Below the pieces are notes generated by a model. It was not told the DNA's origin. It worked only from the letters and a program-made list of their open reading frames with translations, and searched no databases. From Pempheris klunzingeri (taxonomy: Eukaryota > Chordata > Actinopteri > Acropomatiformes > Pempheridae), in assembly GCF_042242105.1 (NCBI RefSeq), contig NC_092013.1, forward strand, positions 11,525,618-11,589,617: a stretch of DNA of 64,000 bases. Reading direction: 5' to 3'. This document shows, piece after piece, positions 41,121 through 53,831 of this stretch. The translations under genes were made by a program, and so were the position numbers. How positions within the stretch are numbered: position 1 is the stretch's first letter; every line of letters starts with the position of its first letter.

Positions 41121-44100
41121 GTGAGAAAGATTTTTTTCCCCCTCTAACATCCCTCCACTGAGCATCTCTTTCTGAGAGGCGAAACAGCGCGATAGGTGAA
41201 TTTCACCTGGATTATAACAGATGCAGACTTGTTTATTTGTGCAGAAAGTTCACAGGAGAGAGTTCCGGCTGCTTTGTTAAAAAGCTGCGATTGTTTCGAG
41301 TCTCGCCAAGTTGTCTGCAATCGTGCACAATTTGCAGCATGCCCGAAATGCGCTCTGGTTTACACAGAGGTCAGAAAATAATCGCGTTTGACCTTGATTG
41401 TGTTTAAAAGTCGTCGCGTCGCCCGTGATGAGCAGTGGAATCAGAGATGGCACGGAGCTGGAGCTATCAGCATCAGCACCAGATGTGTCACCTGGTGTTC
41501 ACAGCGACTGATCCGTGCTGTGGTGTTGACTGGTGAGGGCATCCACAACCTGCAGCTGTTCTGTTCAGCTGGATTTTACAGTTGAAAGAGTTTCATTATA
41601 GAAAAAATACTGTGTGAATTGATGTCCTAATGCTGTAGATGTACACCGTGCTTTTTTAAGCTCTGAGATCTAATAGTCTGTTGCCAGTAAAGTGGGAATG
41701 TGTTGGTTCGTAGTGGCTTTAAACTTTTAATTTCCAGTGTGAAACAGCTAATCAACCACAAACTGTGTTCGGACCTGTAAAACAGGCTGGTAATCACAGG
41801 ATCTGTAAGCAGGACTGATACCTGCTCTCTCTCATCCTGCTGGTTAACTTTACATGTTATATTGAGTATGTGTGGAAACCTCACTACAGTCTATTCAAAT
41901 ATAACTAATAGAAAAATATGAAAATGCACGTTTATCACTGATGGTGCACTACACCATGTGATGACAGCAACCGTGAAAACAGTGATGTGTAAGAGCATGT
42001 GTTCACAGTTGAACTTGCTGCTGCTGGAAAGTTACAAGAATCTCTTAATAGAGATTTCTATGCAAAAACGTGCTCATGTGGCCAGACTGAAGAGCTGTGT
42101 TAGGTGTGAGAGAGACCTTTAGTAGTATATATAGTCATTCACACATTCTGCGTTTAACACAATGTGATTAGAGCATATTTTTAAATAGTATGTAAGAATA
42201 CCAAACATGTCCTTACTCCAGCCTCTCATTTCTGAGGATTTGCTGCTTTTCTTTATCATATGTGATGGGATATCTTTGGGTTTTGAACTGTTGGTGGGAC
42301 AAAACAAGCGGTTTGATCACCAACTTTGGCTTTTCTGACATTTCATATATCAATGAAGAAAATAGTCAGTTGATGAATCAAAACAATACAAATATAATGA
42401 AAACAATTGTTAGTGTCATCTCTACTCTTGGTTCATGTAATCTTAGAGCATCTTATGCAAGACGATAGCTGCATGACAAACTGGTTCTCTGTAGATCATC
42501 TATCATTGTTGTCCTGATACAGAACATTACTCTATGTTTCACCATCTGCCGTGGATGTGACATTTGTTCAGAATAAACATGAGTCCAAGTCATTTACTTT
42601 TGGTCGTTTTTAGCAGGAGTGATGTACAGTATGTGGTAGTGAAGAATTGCCCTGCATATATGCATGATTTCCCTTGGATCTCTGAAAAGAACAAAAAGAG
42701 AAGAAATATAAAAATACAGCTCTTCCAAGGACACAATCCCTCACGGACACAGGAGAAAGATAACATTGCAGGCCCAGCCAAAGGCTTTTTCCCGACTCGG
42801 AAAACACGCCTTTAATGTGATGTAAAATTGCCCCACACAGTCAGACTCTAAGCATCGGCCGGGGTCGTCTGAACTGTGTGTTTTTGGGGATTATTGGTTG
42901 GGTGAGCTGATGTGTTTTCATTTCTCAGCGTTGGCTGGAGGGTGCAGCTTCGGATTGATATTACGTGTCTTGTATACTGTAGGATGGGATTGAATGACAA
43001 GACAGAAAAGCAGCGCTGGGGGCTTTACAGTTAATGCACACAGGATTATGAAGACTTGTGAATGGCTGTGGATTATTGCATCATAGGCTCATCTTGACAT
43101 GCACAGAGGAGAAAATCTGTTGTGGGGTGAAAAACACACAAACAGGAAACGCAAATGCACATCCTGAGCCCCAATTAAGGCATTTCTGAGTGTTTGTAGC
43201 TTTCTGGTGATCAGCAGGAGCTCTCAGAGTGTTTGTGTGGAGCTCGGGCAATTTGTGGAATTTGTGGTAGTAACAGAGTTAGTTTTAGGCTGATGTAAGC
43301 AGAGAGTGTTGTGACGATTGAGGCTCATGTGCATCACTGCTGTTGCATCATACTCGAGGTGCAGCGTCTTCACTCAGCTCCAGTTCTCTATTGTTTACTT
43401 ACGCTCTACATTTTCCCTCTGCTTTCACAGACTGTGGTGACCAGTCCCTACCAACACAGAGAGTAGAAAGAGTTTATTATATTATATTAGAGACAGAGTT
43501 TATTCTTTATCTTTTCCTCCAGCTCAAATAACCGACAAGCTTTGCAGTTTTGCATTTCAGTGGACCACAGATTTTTATAATGGAGAAACGATTCAGTCAA
43601 TAAGTAATGAGTCTACACAGGGACTCGTGATGTGGATCAAGAGAACACATGACGGCACTTCATCCAAAGCATCATGTTCACTTCCTCCATTACGTTTGGG
43701 TTGAACCAACCACTCCCTGAAAGAGGGGTGAGGATGGATGTTGCAGCATGGCTTCAGAGGATTAGGGGATTTATAGGGGAAAAAAAAGCTTCGCTGAAGT
43801 TAAGCTTTGCAGAACAGGGAAATTAAATAGAACAATTTGCAGGATTGGGAATTTTTTGGAACCTAAAACATTGCATGAGAGACAAAGAGCTGTGGTGCTT
43901 TGTTTGTTTGTTTGTATTTGTGGTAGTGTTTTTTTAGCTCAGTATTTTTCAGTATCAGAACCGTCTTTTCTAGTCCCTACTTGGGTCTTTTTTTGTTGAA
44001 AAAAACAGGTTAACACGCAGGTGTGACGAATGGTCTCCTGTCTGTATGTTGACATCCTTCATGGCTCTGGAGAGGCATAACCATGTGTTACAATCCAGTG

Positions 44101-44472
44101 TCTTGTTACGAGCCTAACCAAGCACTAAATTGAGGAATAATTGTGTCAGTGACTTTGTGAAGTGTTATTTAAAGATCACACCCAGAACAAGGAGGCTTAG
44201 AACTACTGCACAAATGAGCCTCGTCATGGGGCACAAACCGCAAATTAAAATGTGGACTATTTATGACATTTTTGTCCGACAATAGAAGATTATTGCATTT
44301 TAATCATGATGATGTCATTGAGGCACAATTTTCCATTTGACCTTTCTGTTTTTTTGATGCAGGACTGAGGCCCAGACCTGAAACTGCAGAGGTCACTCTT
44401 CAGCATCTCCCTTATAGCTGCATCCATCCATCTCTTATCAACTCTCTTCTCACTTCTTCCTGTTCCTACTAG

Positions 44473-44503
<31 letters not shown>

Positions 44504-44535
44504 GTCTCTCCACCCCCACCCCATTCCCGACCCCA

Positions 44536-47500
44536 ATGCCTAAGAACAGCAAGGTGACGCAGCGCGAGCAGAGCCATGAGCACGTTACAGAGTCCGTGGC
44601 TGACCTGCTCGCAAACGAGGAGCCGCTCGACTACAAGAGCAGCTCCCTGAATGTCGGCGGGGCCGCTGGGAAGAAGGTCCCGCAGATAGAGGTGCCTGAA
44701 AATGATGAGCGCCCCGCCTGGAACAGCAAACTGCAGTACATCCTGGCCCAGGTGGGCTTCTCTGTGGGCCTTGGCAATGTGTGGCGCTTCCCTTACCTGT
44801 GCCAGAAGAATGGAGGAGGTGAGCGCAGCGATGCACAAGGCACAAAGTAACTGATGGCATTTACTGACACTGTGCTGAAGTATACATTTACTACAGACTG
44901 CCTTTACTTTTCAGATGTTTTCAAAATCAGTGACTTCATCCTATCTTAGATCCCAAAGTGGTGGGATATTATCATGACCTTTTGTATTAGTGACAAGTAG
45001 ACGATGATGATACATTGCACATTATGGTAGGGACACAGAGAACAAAAGCCTGAAAACAACCAGTGTCCTCCAGCTTTCACTGGAATGTTGTATCTTCTCT
45101 ATTAACAAACACTAATGGTATCTGAATATTTAAAAAATGGTATAATACAAGGCACAAGGTAAATGGACCTGGACTAATCACATAAAATTAATATATGAAG
45201 TGAAACACAAAATTGTTTTCCTGTATGGGTGTCATTTTCCTCATTTAAAAGTATATTAATAAATACAGATCATACCATAACATACAGAAAACAATTTTTA
45301 AGTGTCTTTCCACCATTGCCTTTGACATAAGAACTGAGCAATAAGTCAATATCATCGTTTACCAGCTTTCAGTGGAATTATATAGTATGGTTACTGTTAT
45401 CTAAATTATTCAAAATAGTTTGTAATTAAAAACGGTTGCTGTGTGATTAAGTTACATGTGCATTTTGTGTTTTTGCATATTGTTTCCATATCAAAATATT
45501 TCCAGATATGGGAAACATATTTGTATGAGCACATATCGATCATGACAGTATTGCTCAGACCTGTGAAACATAAGTAATCTGTTGTTGAAATCTTTCAGAC
45601 TCAAATATGAAGTGTCTGAAGTCAACGTTTACTCAGCTTCTTGCTAAGCTCCCTGTCTAGCTGTTCACCTTTAGTGGCTCAGTAACCCTGTCCATCACTC
45701 ACTACACGCCTCTTCCATTCAGCACAGAAGTGCCCAAGAGAGCAGCTGCATGGTGCAGAAAACAGACATGTCTAAATATAGCTGCACTATTGATTACTAC
45801 TGTCGGCATGGAAGGCTGCGCTCAACTGATACTCTGGTAAACAGAAAAAGGCTCGATAGAAAAAAAAAGAATGTAACTGTATAGTGATGAGGATTTATTT
45901 TTGTCTGGGGTGCATGTAATCGTAGGCGTACACACTGTAAACCTGTGTTCGATGAAAAGAAAAGCACCTGGTCATCATGATTTGATAGACGCGCGCCCGC
46001 TTACATTGCTCTACATCTTTAAGGTCTTTTGTGTTTGCTGCTTTAGTGCCCATGTCTGTTTTACTGCATATAGGCAGGATTTATTGCCTATAGAGAGGAT
46101 TTACTGACAGCAGACTCTCAGACCAATCAGATAATGCGACCTGGCGAGAGGCCATTTTTCACTCGGTAATTTTCTGTCTGGCAGCCAATTACAGACACAT
46201 TAAAGGTCTGTGTTGTTTGGGAGTTATCTCCGCTCTCATTTCTGTTATTTCTCCTCCTCGTCATGTCCACATCCTCAATCATCTCTCTCCCCTTCGTCAC
46301 ATCTTTATACTCGTGACTCTGTCGTATGCAATATCTATCAGGCTCCAGTTTAAATGACCTGTGATGGTGTTGAGCTGCGAGAAGCTGATTTGAGGATCCT
46401 GGCAAAGGCCCAAAACTTCTCACTACATTTAACCTCACTATCCTTCTCCGTTTCAGCTGTCTTGATGTAGCCTTTCGCTTTCACTCTCCTGTCCGCTTCA
46501 TTACTCTAAATAAAGTGTGTGCCGCTTTCTACTTTTTATGTATTAATAGTTGTACATGTTTGCCTGCTATAAGTCCCGGATAATGATTCAACCCTTCACA
46601 CATAAAACATAGTTGCATCCTGATTATGCCTCTCCGGATTAAGCTGCATAGGGACAAATTTAGACTTCCATCAATATTGAATTGAAATTCAAAGAATATT
46701 CGTCAGTGCAGCCGAGGATGTTACATTTGAGAGGAGCTGGGTGCGGGAGGAGGGGTGGTGGGTTAAATATATCTGACTGAATCACATCATTTTGAAAGTT
46801 AAACTGGTGCAAAATTGTTGGTCATATTAAACATTGTTTATCCTCATCACATTGTGTAAAAGACCACACCGCTACAGTAGAATAGCATGTTAAAATCTCC
46901 AGCAGGTTTCTGTGATGGTTATAGTTAAAGGTATGTTATTTTAAGTAAAAGATGGGCTTAAATCTGTAAGGACAACTCCAATCTTATATAGTCTTACAGA
47001 AAAAAGACATAATAGACATAATAGCTCTATTTCTGTTAAGTACTTTAGCTTATTACTCTTTCAGAAATGTCTTTTGTGTCTGTGGCAACTGTCAAATAGA
47101 GCAACAAAAGTCATTAGAATTGAAGACAGACCTTTTTCTGTGTCCGTTTGCCAATCAAACATATCACTTCCCCTGGTCTCTCTCCTGGATGAGTGTCTCC
47201 TGTACAAATTGGCATGTTTGCCTTGAAATGCTTCACACAAAGTACAGTATAAGCTCAATAAGCCTCCCTGTTTTTCAGGTGCTTATCTGGTCCCCTATTT
47301 CATCCTCCTCCTCATCATCGGCATCCCGCTCTTCTTCTTGGAACTGGCTGTGGGTCAGAAGATCCGACGTGGGAGCATCGGGGTCTGGAATTATGTCTGT
47401 CCCAGTCTTGGTGGGATTGGGATGTCCAGTCTGATGGTAAGGGAAATGTATTGATGTTATGTTTTTCTTTAATCACTGTAAATCACAATCATATATCATC

Positions 47501-47779
47501 TTTATAGCTGTAAGGCTAAAGCATACTTTTGGTAATGCTTCATCTGGTGGGCAGCAGAAAAGCAGTTTGACAGCAGTGAGGTGACGAGACAAAGTGTGGG
47601 CCCTCTGATACGAATCAGGGAGGTTTTAATGGGGGAACAGATGCCAAACCCTGCAGTTAAACAGAAGCACATCTGCTGAATGTGCACCAGTTTAAGGATA
47701 GAAATGGAAAGAAAAAAAAACAGGCCACTGCTCTGTCTGTGTGATTTATGAAAGTGCCTTTTTCTGCATGAGAAAGTCG

Positions 47780-47851
<72 letters not shown>

Positions 47852-47852
47852 G

Positions 47853-47883
<31 letters not shown>

Positions 47884-50800
47884 GTCTATCTATCTATCTA
47901 TCTAAGATAATTTGGCCCTTTATTTTAAATGATGGTATGGTTTCGTATGTCTTGTGCATGTTTATAGTGTGCACCAACCATTAAACTGATATGGCAATAA
48001 GCCGGATAAAGTTACAGGAAGTCTGGAACATCTGGAGTCACCACAGCAGCCTTCACACTGCCTCAGCCTCTCTTGGGTTTATGGGAGATATTTTCGTGTT
48101 TGAGAATGAAAGGTAGCCTTTCTTTAGAGTTGCACGGCTGGCGCAGAAGTAGCTATAAATATCTCATAGAAGATCAGTGTTGAAAAGAGAGCACTTAAAT
48201 TATTCATGCTTTCCTCAGCCTTATTTAGCTCCTGAATGTCCTGGCTGGCATCACTGCTCAGAAGACTGACAGCAACATGGGACAAGCAGAAAGCACGCCT
48301 CCTCATTTACATGTTTTTCTCACACTGTACAGATCTTATTATACAGTTTAGTGCAGGTTTAAAGTATGAAATCCATATTTCTCTTTCTGTAACGTATGCT
48401 GTCTATCTATCTATCTATCTATCTATCTAGGTGTGTGGCTTTGTGGGTCTCTACTATAATGTGATCATCGGCTGGAGCATCTTCTATTTCTTCCAGTCCT
48501 TCCAGTATCCTCTTCCATGGAGTGACTGTCCGATCAGAAAGAACGGGACTCTTGCCAGTGAGTGACATTTAACAAAGCTATACAGAGGCGATTTACTGTA
48601 AGGTGCCTTGCATAAAGCAAATGAATGTGTTAGAACAACATTTAAATGAGGAGAGAATTAAAATGATTTAAAAAAAGAATGATGTGAAATATAATAGAAC
48701 ACAAATAAACAAAAGCAGCTCACACTCACAATAACAATGCAAACATGTTGATGCAAAGCAGGTCGTGTTTGCTGTGTTAGTTTAGCATGTTAGCATGCTA
48801 ACATTTGCTATTTACCACAAACCTAATTTTAGGCTGGTGTTAGTTTTTTTAGGAGATATTTCATATCTATTTCACTAAAGACAAAAAATGCTAACCTCGT
48901 GGTGCAACTAGAGAAAAAGTCAGGGGATCACCAAAGGATTCATCATCTGGGGACCACAAGTGTCTATACAAACTGTCATGACCCTGCATTTCCAGTTATT
49001 GAGATATTTCAGTCTGCACCAAAGTGGTAGAAGACCACATCATGTCATGCTAACATGGCTAGAATTCATTATCAGGAAAAACAATTTCACTGCAGAAATA
49101 CATGTGACTAGAAGAAATGAATCAATGAAAGGCACAAGAGAGTTTTTACTGTAATTCAGATTTGAAAGTAAGTGGGGCGTGTTCCATCTGTGCACAACTA
49201 AGTAGATAAATGCAGTCTTTTAGCTATTTTGGCTCTTTGTAATACTGACCAGCCAAATGCCGTTACAGTAGATTAAAGCTTTCATCAAATATGAAGAGTG
49301 CATACATTTTCAGGATTATGTGATGTCTGGAACAATATCAATTCATGCCATTGTTATGGTCAATCTCTGTAATAGTACATATATGGTGCTCACAATAAAT
49401 CCTCACTGGGTCACCACGCTGCAAGCTTCAGGATTAAATTTGCTGTGCATGAGTCCCTTCAGCCTCAGTCTATTGACAAGCCAACAATAAACAGATCAGA
49501 CAAACCGTCTTAACTTCATTACAACTTTCTGTCACAACTTCACTGACATGTTTCAGATTAAAACCCCAGATTGATTAGAGGCGATAATAACATAACCCTG
49601 GGGAAGCCGAGAGATACTCAGCATGTGTATGACTCAGCAAGGCTGACGCTGCGAGCGGAAAGATGTGGAGCAGAGACTCAGCCACTCAGACTGAAGGACG
49701 CCAATGCTGAAGGACAGCAGCAGAATGTAAAATATTTCACTGGAGGCACAGAAACATTGTGTCTGCGCTTTTTAAACATCTGTATCCAGACAAAGCATCA
49801 AGATGGAACCAGACTATTAATAAACGATGAATTTCATCAGATTTAGGTTGTCATTCATCTATAAAGAGCTTTCCCTGCATGAGTGTGCGCTTCGGTGTCT
49901 GTGTCAGATGAGTGTGTTCATCAGCAGAGATAAATCTGCAGCAATCTGCAATAATGTGTGGAGCACCGCAACACTGCTGACTCTAAACTCAGCCACACAC
50001 AGTATATATCATTTCCCCCAAGGTAACAAACAGTATACTGTGTGTGTGCTGAATTTTTTTTTTAAAAAAAACTCAGGTGTTGTGAATTGGAGGTTCATGC
50101 TTTGCATACCAAGCACACAGATGACCTTGTTTGACTCACTTTACGTCTGAGAGGTGTAAACCAGCAGAGAATTGAGATATTGACCCAGAGCAAACACTCT
50201 CAATCTCATTACATTTCTCCCTCTGCCCTCTCTGCGACATCCAAGCCTCGCTGCTGCATCTTCACACCTATTTCTGCTCCTTTATTATCACCCACTCTAA
50301 AGCTCTGTCTCCTTCTGCCTGCAAAACATACAGTTGTGGAGCCAGAATGTGACAAAAGCTCAGCTACGACCTATTTCTGGTACCGTCAGACCCTGAACAC
50401 CACCAGCACCATCGCAGAGAGCGGCGGCCTCAACATCAAAATGACGCTATCTCTGCTTGTGGCCTGGATCATTGTGTGCCTCGCCGTCATTAGAGGGATC
50501 GCCTCTTCTGGGAAGGTAGTGGAAAGGCTGGATGATGTGATGGGAGAAAAATGTGAAGGAGACCACTGGGCTCCCTTTCCTGAATGTCTGTTTCTTTCCC
50601 ACAATAACAGGTGATGTACTTCAGCTCTCTCTTCCCCTATGTGGTGCTGTTCTGTTTCCTGGTCAGGGGCTTAATGCTGAAGGGATCAGTGGATGGTATC
50701 GCTCACATGTTCACTCCCAAGGTGAGACGCTCAGATTTGCTTCCCCCCAAGTATTTTTAATCAGACATGTTGACACATGCTCAATATCCATGTTTATTTA

Positions 50801-51416
50801 TTTCATATTTATTTGTATAGGGACAAGTATGAAGCATAAGCCAATGCCTCACACCACAGCATTTCTAACCTAAGATAATTTGAAACACCCGACACTAGAT
50901 GGGCTTTTAAAAATAGATAAAACAAATACACCAGAGAAAGTGCAAAACTGAAGCTCAACAATAAATATGTAGCCTACATTAAAAACACAGAAAAATACAG
51001 ACAAAACAATACTGTAATACAACACCGTAAAACACCAAAAACCACCAGGTCATTCATGATTATATGGCTGCTACTTCTTCAGAAACTGTTTCAGTTTAGT
51101 TTTAAAATGATCCAGTGATCAGGATCCAGTCTGAGTTCAGCAGGTGAGCTATTCCACATATTGATCCCCCAAAAGGAAAAGGCTGTTTGTCCAAATGAGG
51201 ATTTACACAGGGGGTACCTTATAGTTTCCATTGAACGCTCCATGTGTTACTGAGCCTGAAACTGATTGTGTAGGCTGTTATAGATGAGTTTCAGGTTAGC
51301 AAATGTAATGAAATCATCAAAACTTCACATATTTTTTTCTTAAGAAAATGACAATGATGTGATCTCATAGGCTTCTTGTCCAGTATTTGGATTGTTTGAT
51401 TTTAAACATTATAAAG

Positions 51417-51478
<62 letters not shown>

Positions 51479-53831
51479 ACAGCTGGAGAAGATGCTGGAG
51501 CCTCAGGTGTGGAGGGAGGCGGCCACCCAGGTGTTCTTCGCTCTGGGTCTGGGGTTCGGAGGAGTCATAGCCTTCTCCAGTTACAACAAGATCGATAACA
51601 ACTGTCATTTTGATGCAGTGCTCGTCTCCGTCATTAACTTCCTCACTTCTATTCTGGCCACTCTGGTGGTTTTCGCTGTGCTGGGCTTCAAGGCCAACAT
51701 CATGAACGAAAAGTGTGTCGTGGAGTAAGTTATTCATCCTCAAAACATCATTCATACTGTGTGTGGGTCATAAAATCTAGACCATAAAATAACTTGGACT
51801 TTATCTTGGATTTTATAAATCGAATAACTAATCGCTTAATCTGGAAAATAATGAACACATTAATCTACAAGGGAAATAATCATTAGTTGCAGCCCTGCTC
51901 TGAACTTTGTGTAATTCATTATTCATACAGTGTTTATTCCATCATTCTGTGTCCTGCCTTTATCTACAATACATAACAATCTGTATTTAGATGCCTGTAT
52001 ACGATATGGACATATTTAAGTTTGCTTGTATTCATCTTTGTGTAGATGTATGAATCTGTATCATCCTGTAAATATGTTCTCCGCACTGTGTCGAGAACCT
52101 TAGATATGTCAACATACCCACTCATTAACAGTGACTTTGATTCCTTTATTTTATCTGCGTAGGAATGCAGAGAAGATCCTGGGATACCTCAACTCCAACG
52201 TCCTGAGTCACGATCTGATCCCGCCACATGTAAACTTCTCCCATCTCACCGTGACAGACTACGCTGAGATGTACGGGGTCATCAAGACGGTGAAGGAGGA
52301 CAGCTTCGCCAAGCTGGGTCTGGAGCCTTGTGTCCTGGAGGACGAGCTCAACAAGGCGAGTCATTGGCACAGTCTCATTTCATATATTCGACTCTTTATA
52401 CACCTGTCTGTCCACTACCTGACCTTACTCATCTGACCGTCTCTCTGCAGTCTGTCCAGGGCACCGGCCTGGCCTTCATTGCCTTCACAGAGGCCATGAC
52501 CCATTTCCCGGCCTCTCCGTTCTGGTCGGTCATGTTCTTCTTCATGCTCATCAACCTCGGTCTGGGCAGCATGATCGGCACCATGACCGGCATCACCACG
52601 CCTGTCCTCGACACCTACAAGGTCCAGAAGGAGCTTTTCACTGGTAAACTTCCCCCACTGACTCTCACAGTCAGGACATTATATTCTATTAGTAGTCAAA
52701 ACGCCCTAAAACTCAGCACAGCATGAAAGCACGTTTGGGAATTGGCTCCATCAGGCTTTGTAAAATTTTTCTGAGTGTACCGAATGCAAAGCAATCACAG
52801 GATAATGGAATGAAACCATTTCTCTTCCTTCTTCTCTGGTTTTGTTTCAGTGTGCTGCTGCATTGTGGCCTTCTTCTGTGGCCTGTTGTTCGTTCAGCGC
52901 TCAGGGAATTACTTTGTCACCATGTTTGATGATTACTCTGCCGGACTGCCTCTCACTGTAGTCGTCATACTGGAAAATCTCTCTGTCGCTTGGATTTACG
53001 GCACAAAAAGGTACAGCTAGCTGTAGTTCGTGTGTGTGTGTGCAGTCCAATATGCTGCAATCTATATTATAGGAATAAAAATATTCACTGGGACTGTTGG
53101 ATAAACCTGATATTATATAAAGGGACATAATCATTGGTGTAATTTGTTTGCTGCTCTGTCTCCGTCAGGTTCATGCAGGATCTTGAGGACATGTTGGGTT
53201 TCCGACCATGTAAGATATATTTCTACCTGTGGAAGTACGTCTCCCCTCTATGTCTCATTGTGCTCATCTCAGCCACTGTCATAGAGATGGCCATCAGCCC
53301 ACCGGGATACAACGCCTGGGTCCAAGAGCTGGTCAGTCTGCCGTGTGTCTGTGTGTTGTTTTTCTTTTGGATTTCTTTTGAAGTGACACATAATCACTTC
53401 ACCCTCTGTGTGTGTGTCTGCAGGCTCAGGAACGCTTCCAGAGCTACCCTACCTGGGCACTGGTCATGTGCTTCGCTCTCATCGTTGTGGCCATGCTTCC
53501 TCTCCCCATTGTCTTCATCGCCCGTCGTTTCAACCTCATGTCAGACGGCTCCAACAAGCTTTCTGTCTCCTACCGTAAAACCATGATGAAGGACATCTCC
53601 AACCTGGAGGAGCAGGACGAGGCCAGATTTATCCTCGGCACCAAGCCCGGCGAGGCGCCGCCAGCAGTGCCGGTTCGCAAAGCCTACCTGACCCCAGCAG
53701 GAAACAAACCTCTAGACCCCAACTCTCTGTCTCCAAACAGCTGCTACGGCACGAGCTACCAGAACGCTGCCATCAGCCCCACCACGCCGACTACACCAAC
53801 CACGCCCGCCATGCCTGAGTCCGACTCTTGA
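44536..53831 (+). CDS. slc6a17: Vesicular neutral amino-acid transporter NTT4 (SLC6A17)
   Basis: Eleven exons join in phase to 739 aa: 44536-44818, 47279-47436, 48431-48557, 50334-50515, 50611-50721, 51483-51724, 52163-52355, 52451-52643, 52851-53010, 53169-53331 and 53424-53831. NTT4/XT1 is a 12-TM SLC6 transporter of synaptic vesicles that loads neutral amino acids (such as Pro, Gly, Leu, Ala and Gln) in neurons. The first 20 residues ([20 protein letters not shown]) nearly equal those of human. TM1 has the sodium-site motif [14 protein letters not shown] (74-87). KNGTLA in the second outer loop is a likely glycosylation site. The body ([47 protein letters not shown]) is almost unchanged from human. 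The tail ends [18 protein letters not shown], with TTP repeats; human ends PESEL. Intron 7 uses a GC donor. The acceptors of exons 3 and 6 abut microsatellites. Confidence 0.96.
47780..47904. repeat. (TCTA)n microsatellite in slc6a17 intron 2
   Basis: About 125 bp of TCTA tetranucleotide with two TCTG interruptions. A shorter array of the same unit sits at the end of the same intron. Confidence 0.95.
48402..48430 (+). repeat. slc6a17: (CTAT)n array forming the exon 3 acceptor
   Basis: Seven tetranucleotide units run straight into the TAG that precedes slc6a17 exon 3. The repeat supplies the pyrimidine tract and the AG itself. Confidence 0.85.
48775..49065 (+). repeat. Dispersed repeat, copy 2 (forward)
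   Basis: It holds TAGCATGTTAGCATGCTAAC, then CGTGGTGCAACTAGAG, AAAGTCAGGGGATCACCAAA, GGGGACCACAAGTGTCT and TTGAGATATTTCAGTCTG, a text I recognise from abundant teleost interspersed repeats. It lies in slc6a17 intron 3, opposite in direction to the copy at 37935. Confidence 0.65.
51420..51477 (+). repeat. slc6a17: (TC)n microsatellite at the exon 6 acceptor
   Basis: Fifty-eight bases of pure TC end three bases before the AG (AACAG) of slc6a17 exon 6 and so form its whole pyrimidine tract. Confidence 0.95.

Noticed and set aside
44290-44838. 182-aa antisense frame over slc6a17 exon 1
   Set aside because: Part of it is a repeat of Arg-Glu codons from a CT-rich tract, and the rest is the complement of the transporter exon.
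51050-51300. Possible dispersed repeat in slc6a17 intron 5 (GAGCTATTCCACATATTGAT region)
   Set aside because: It reads like a known interspersed repeat, but I could not find ends or a second copy in the window.
51402-51755. 117-aa antisense frame with an (RE)n run over slc6a17 exon 6
   Set aside because: It is the TC microsatellite plus the complement of a coding exon.
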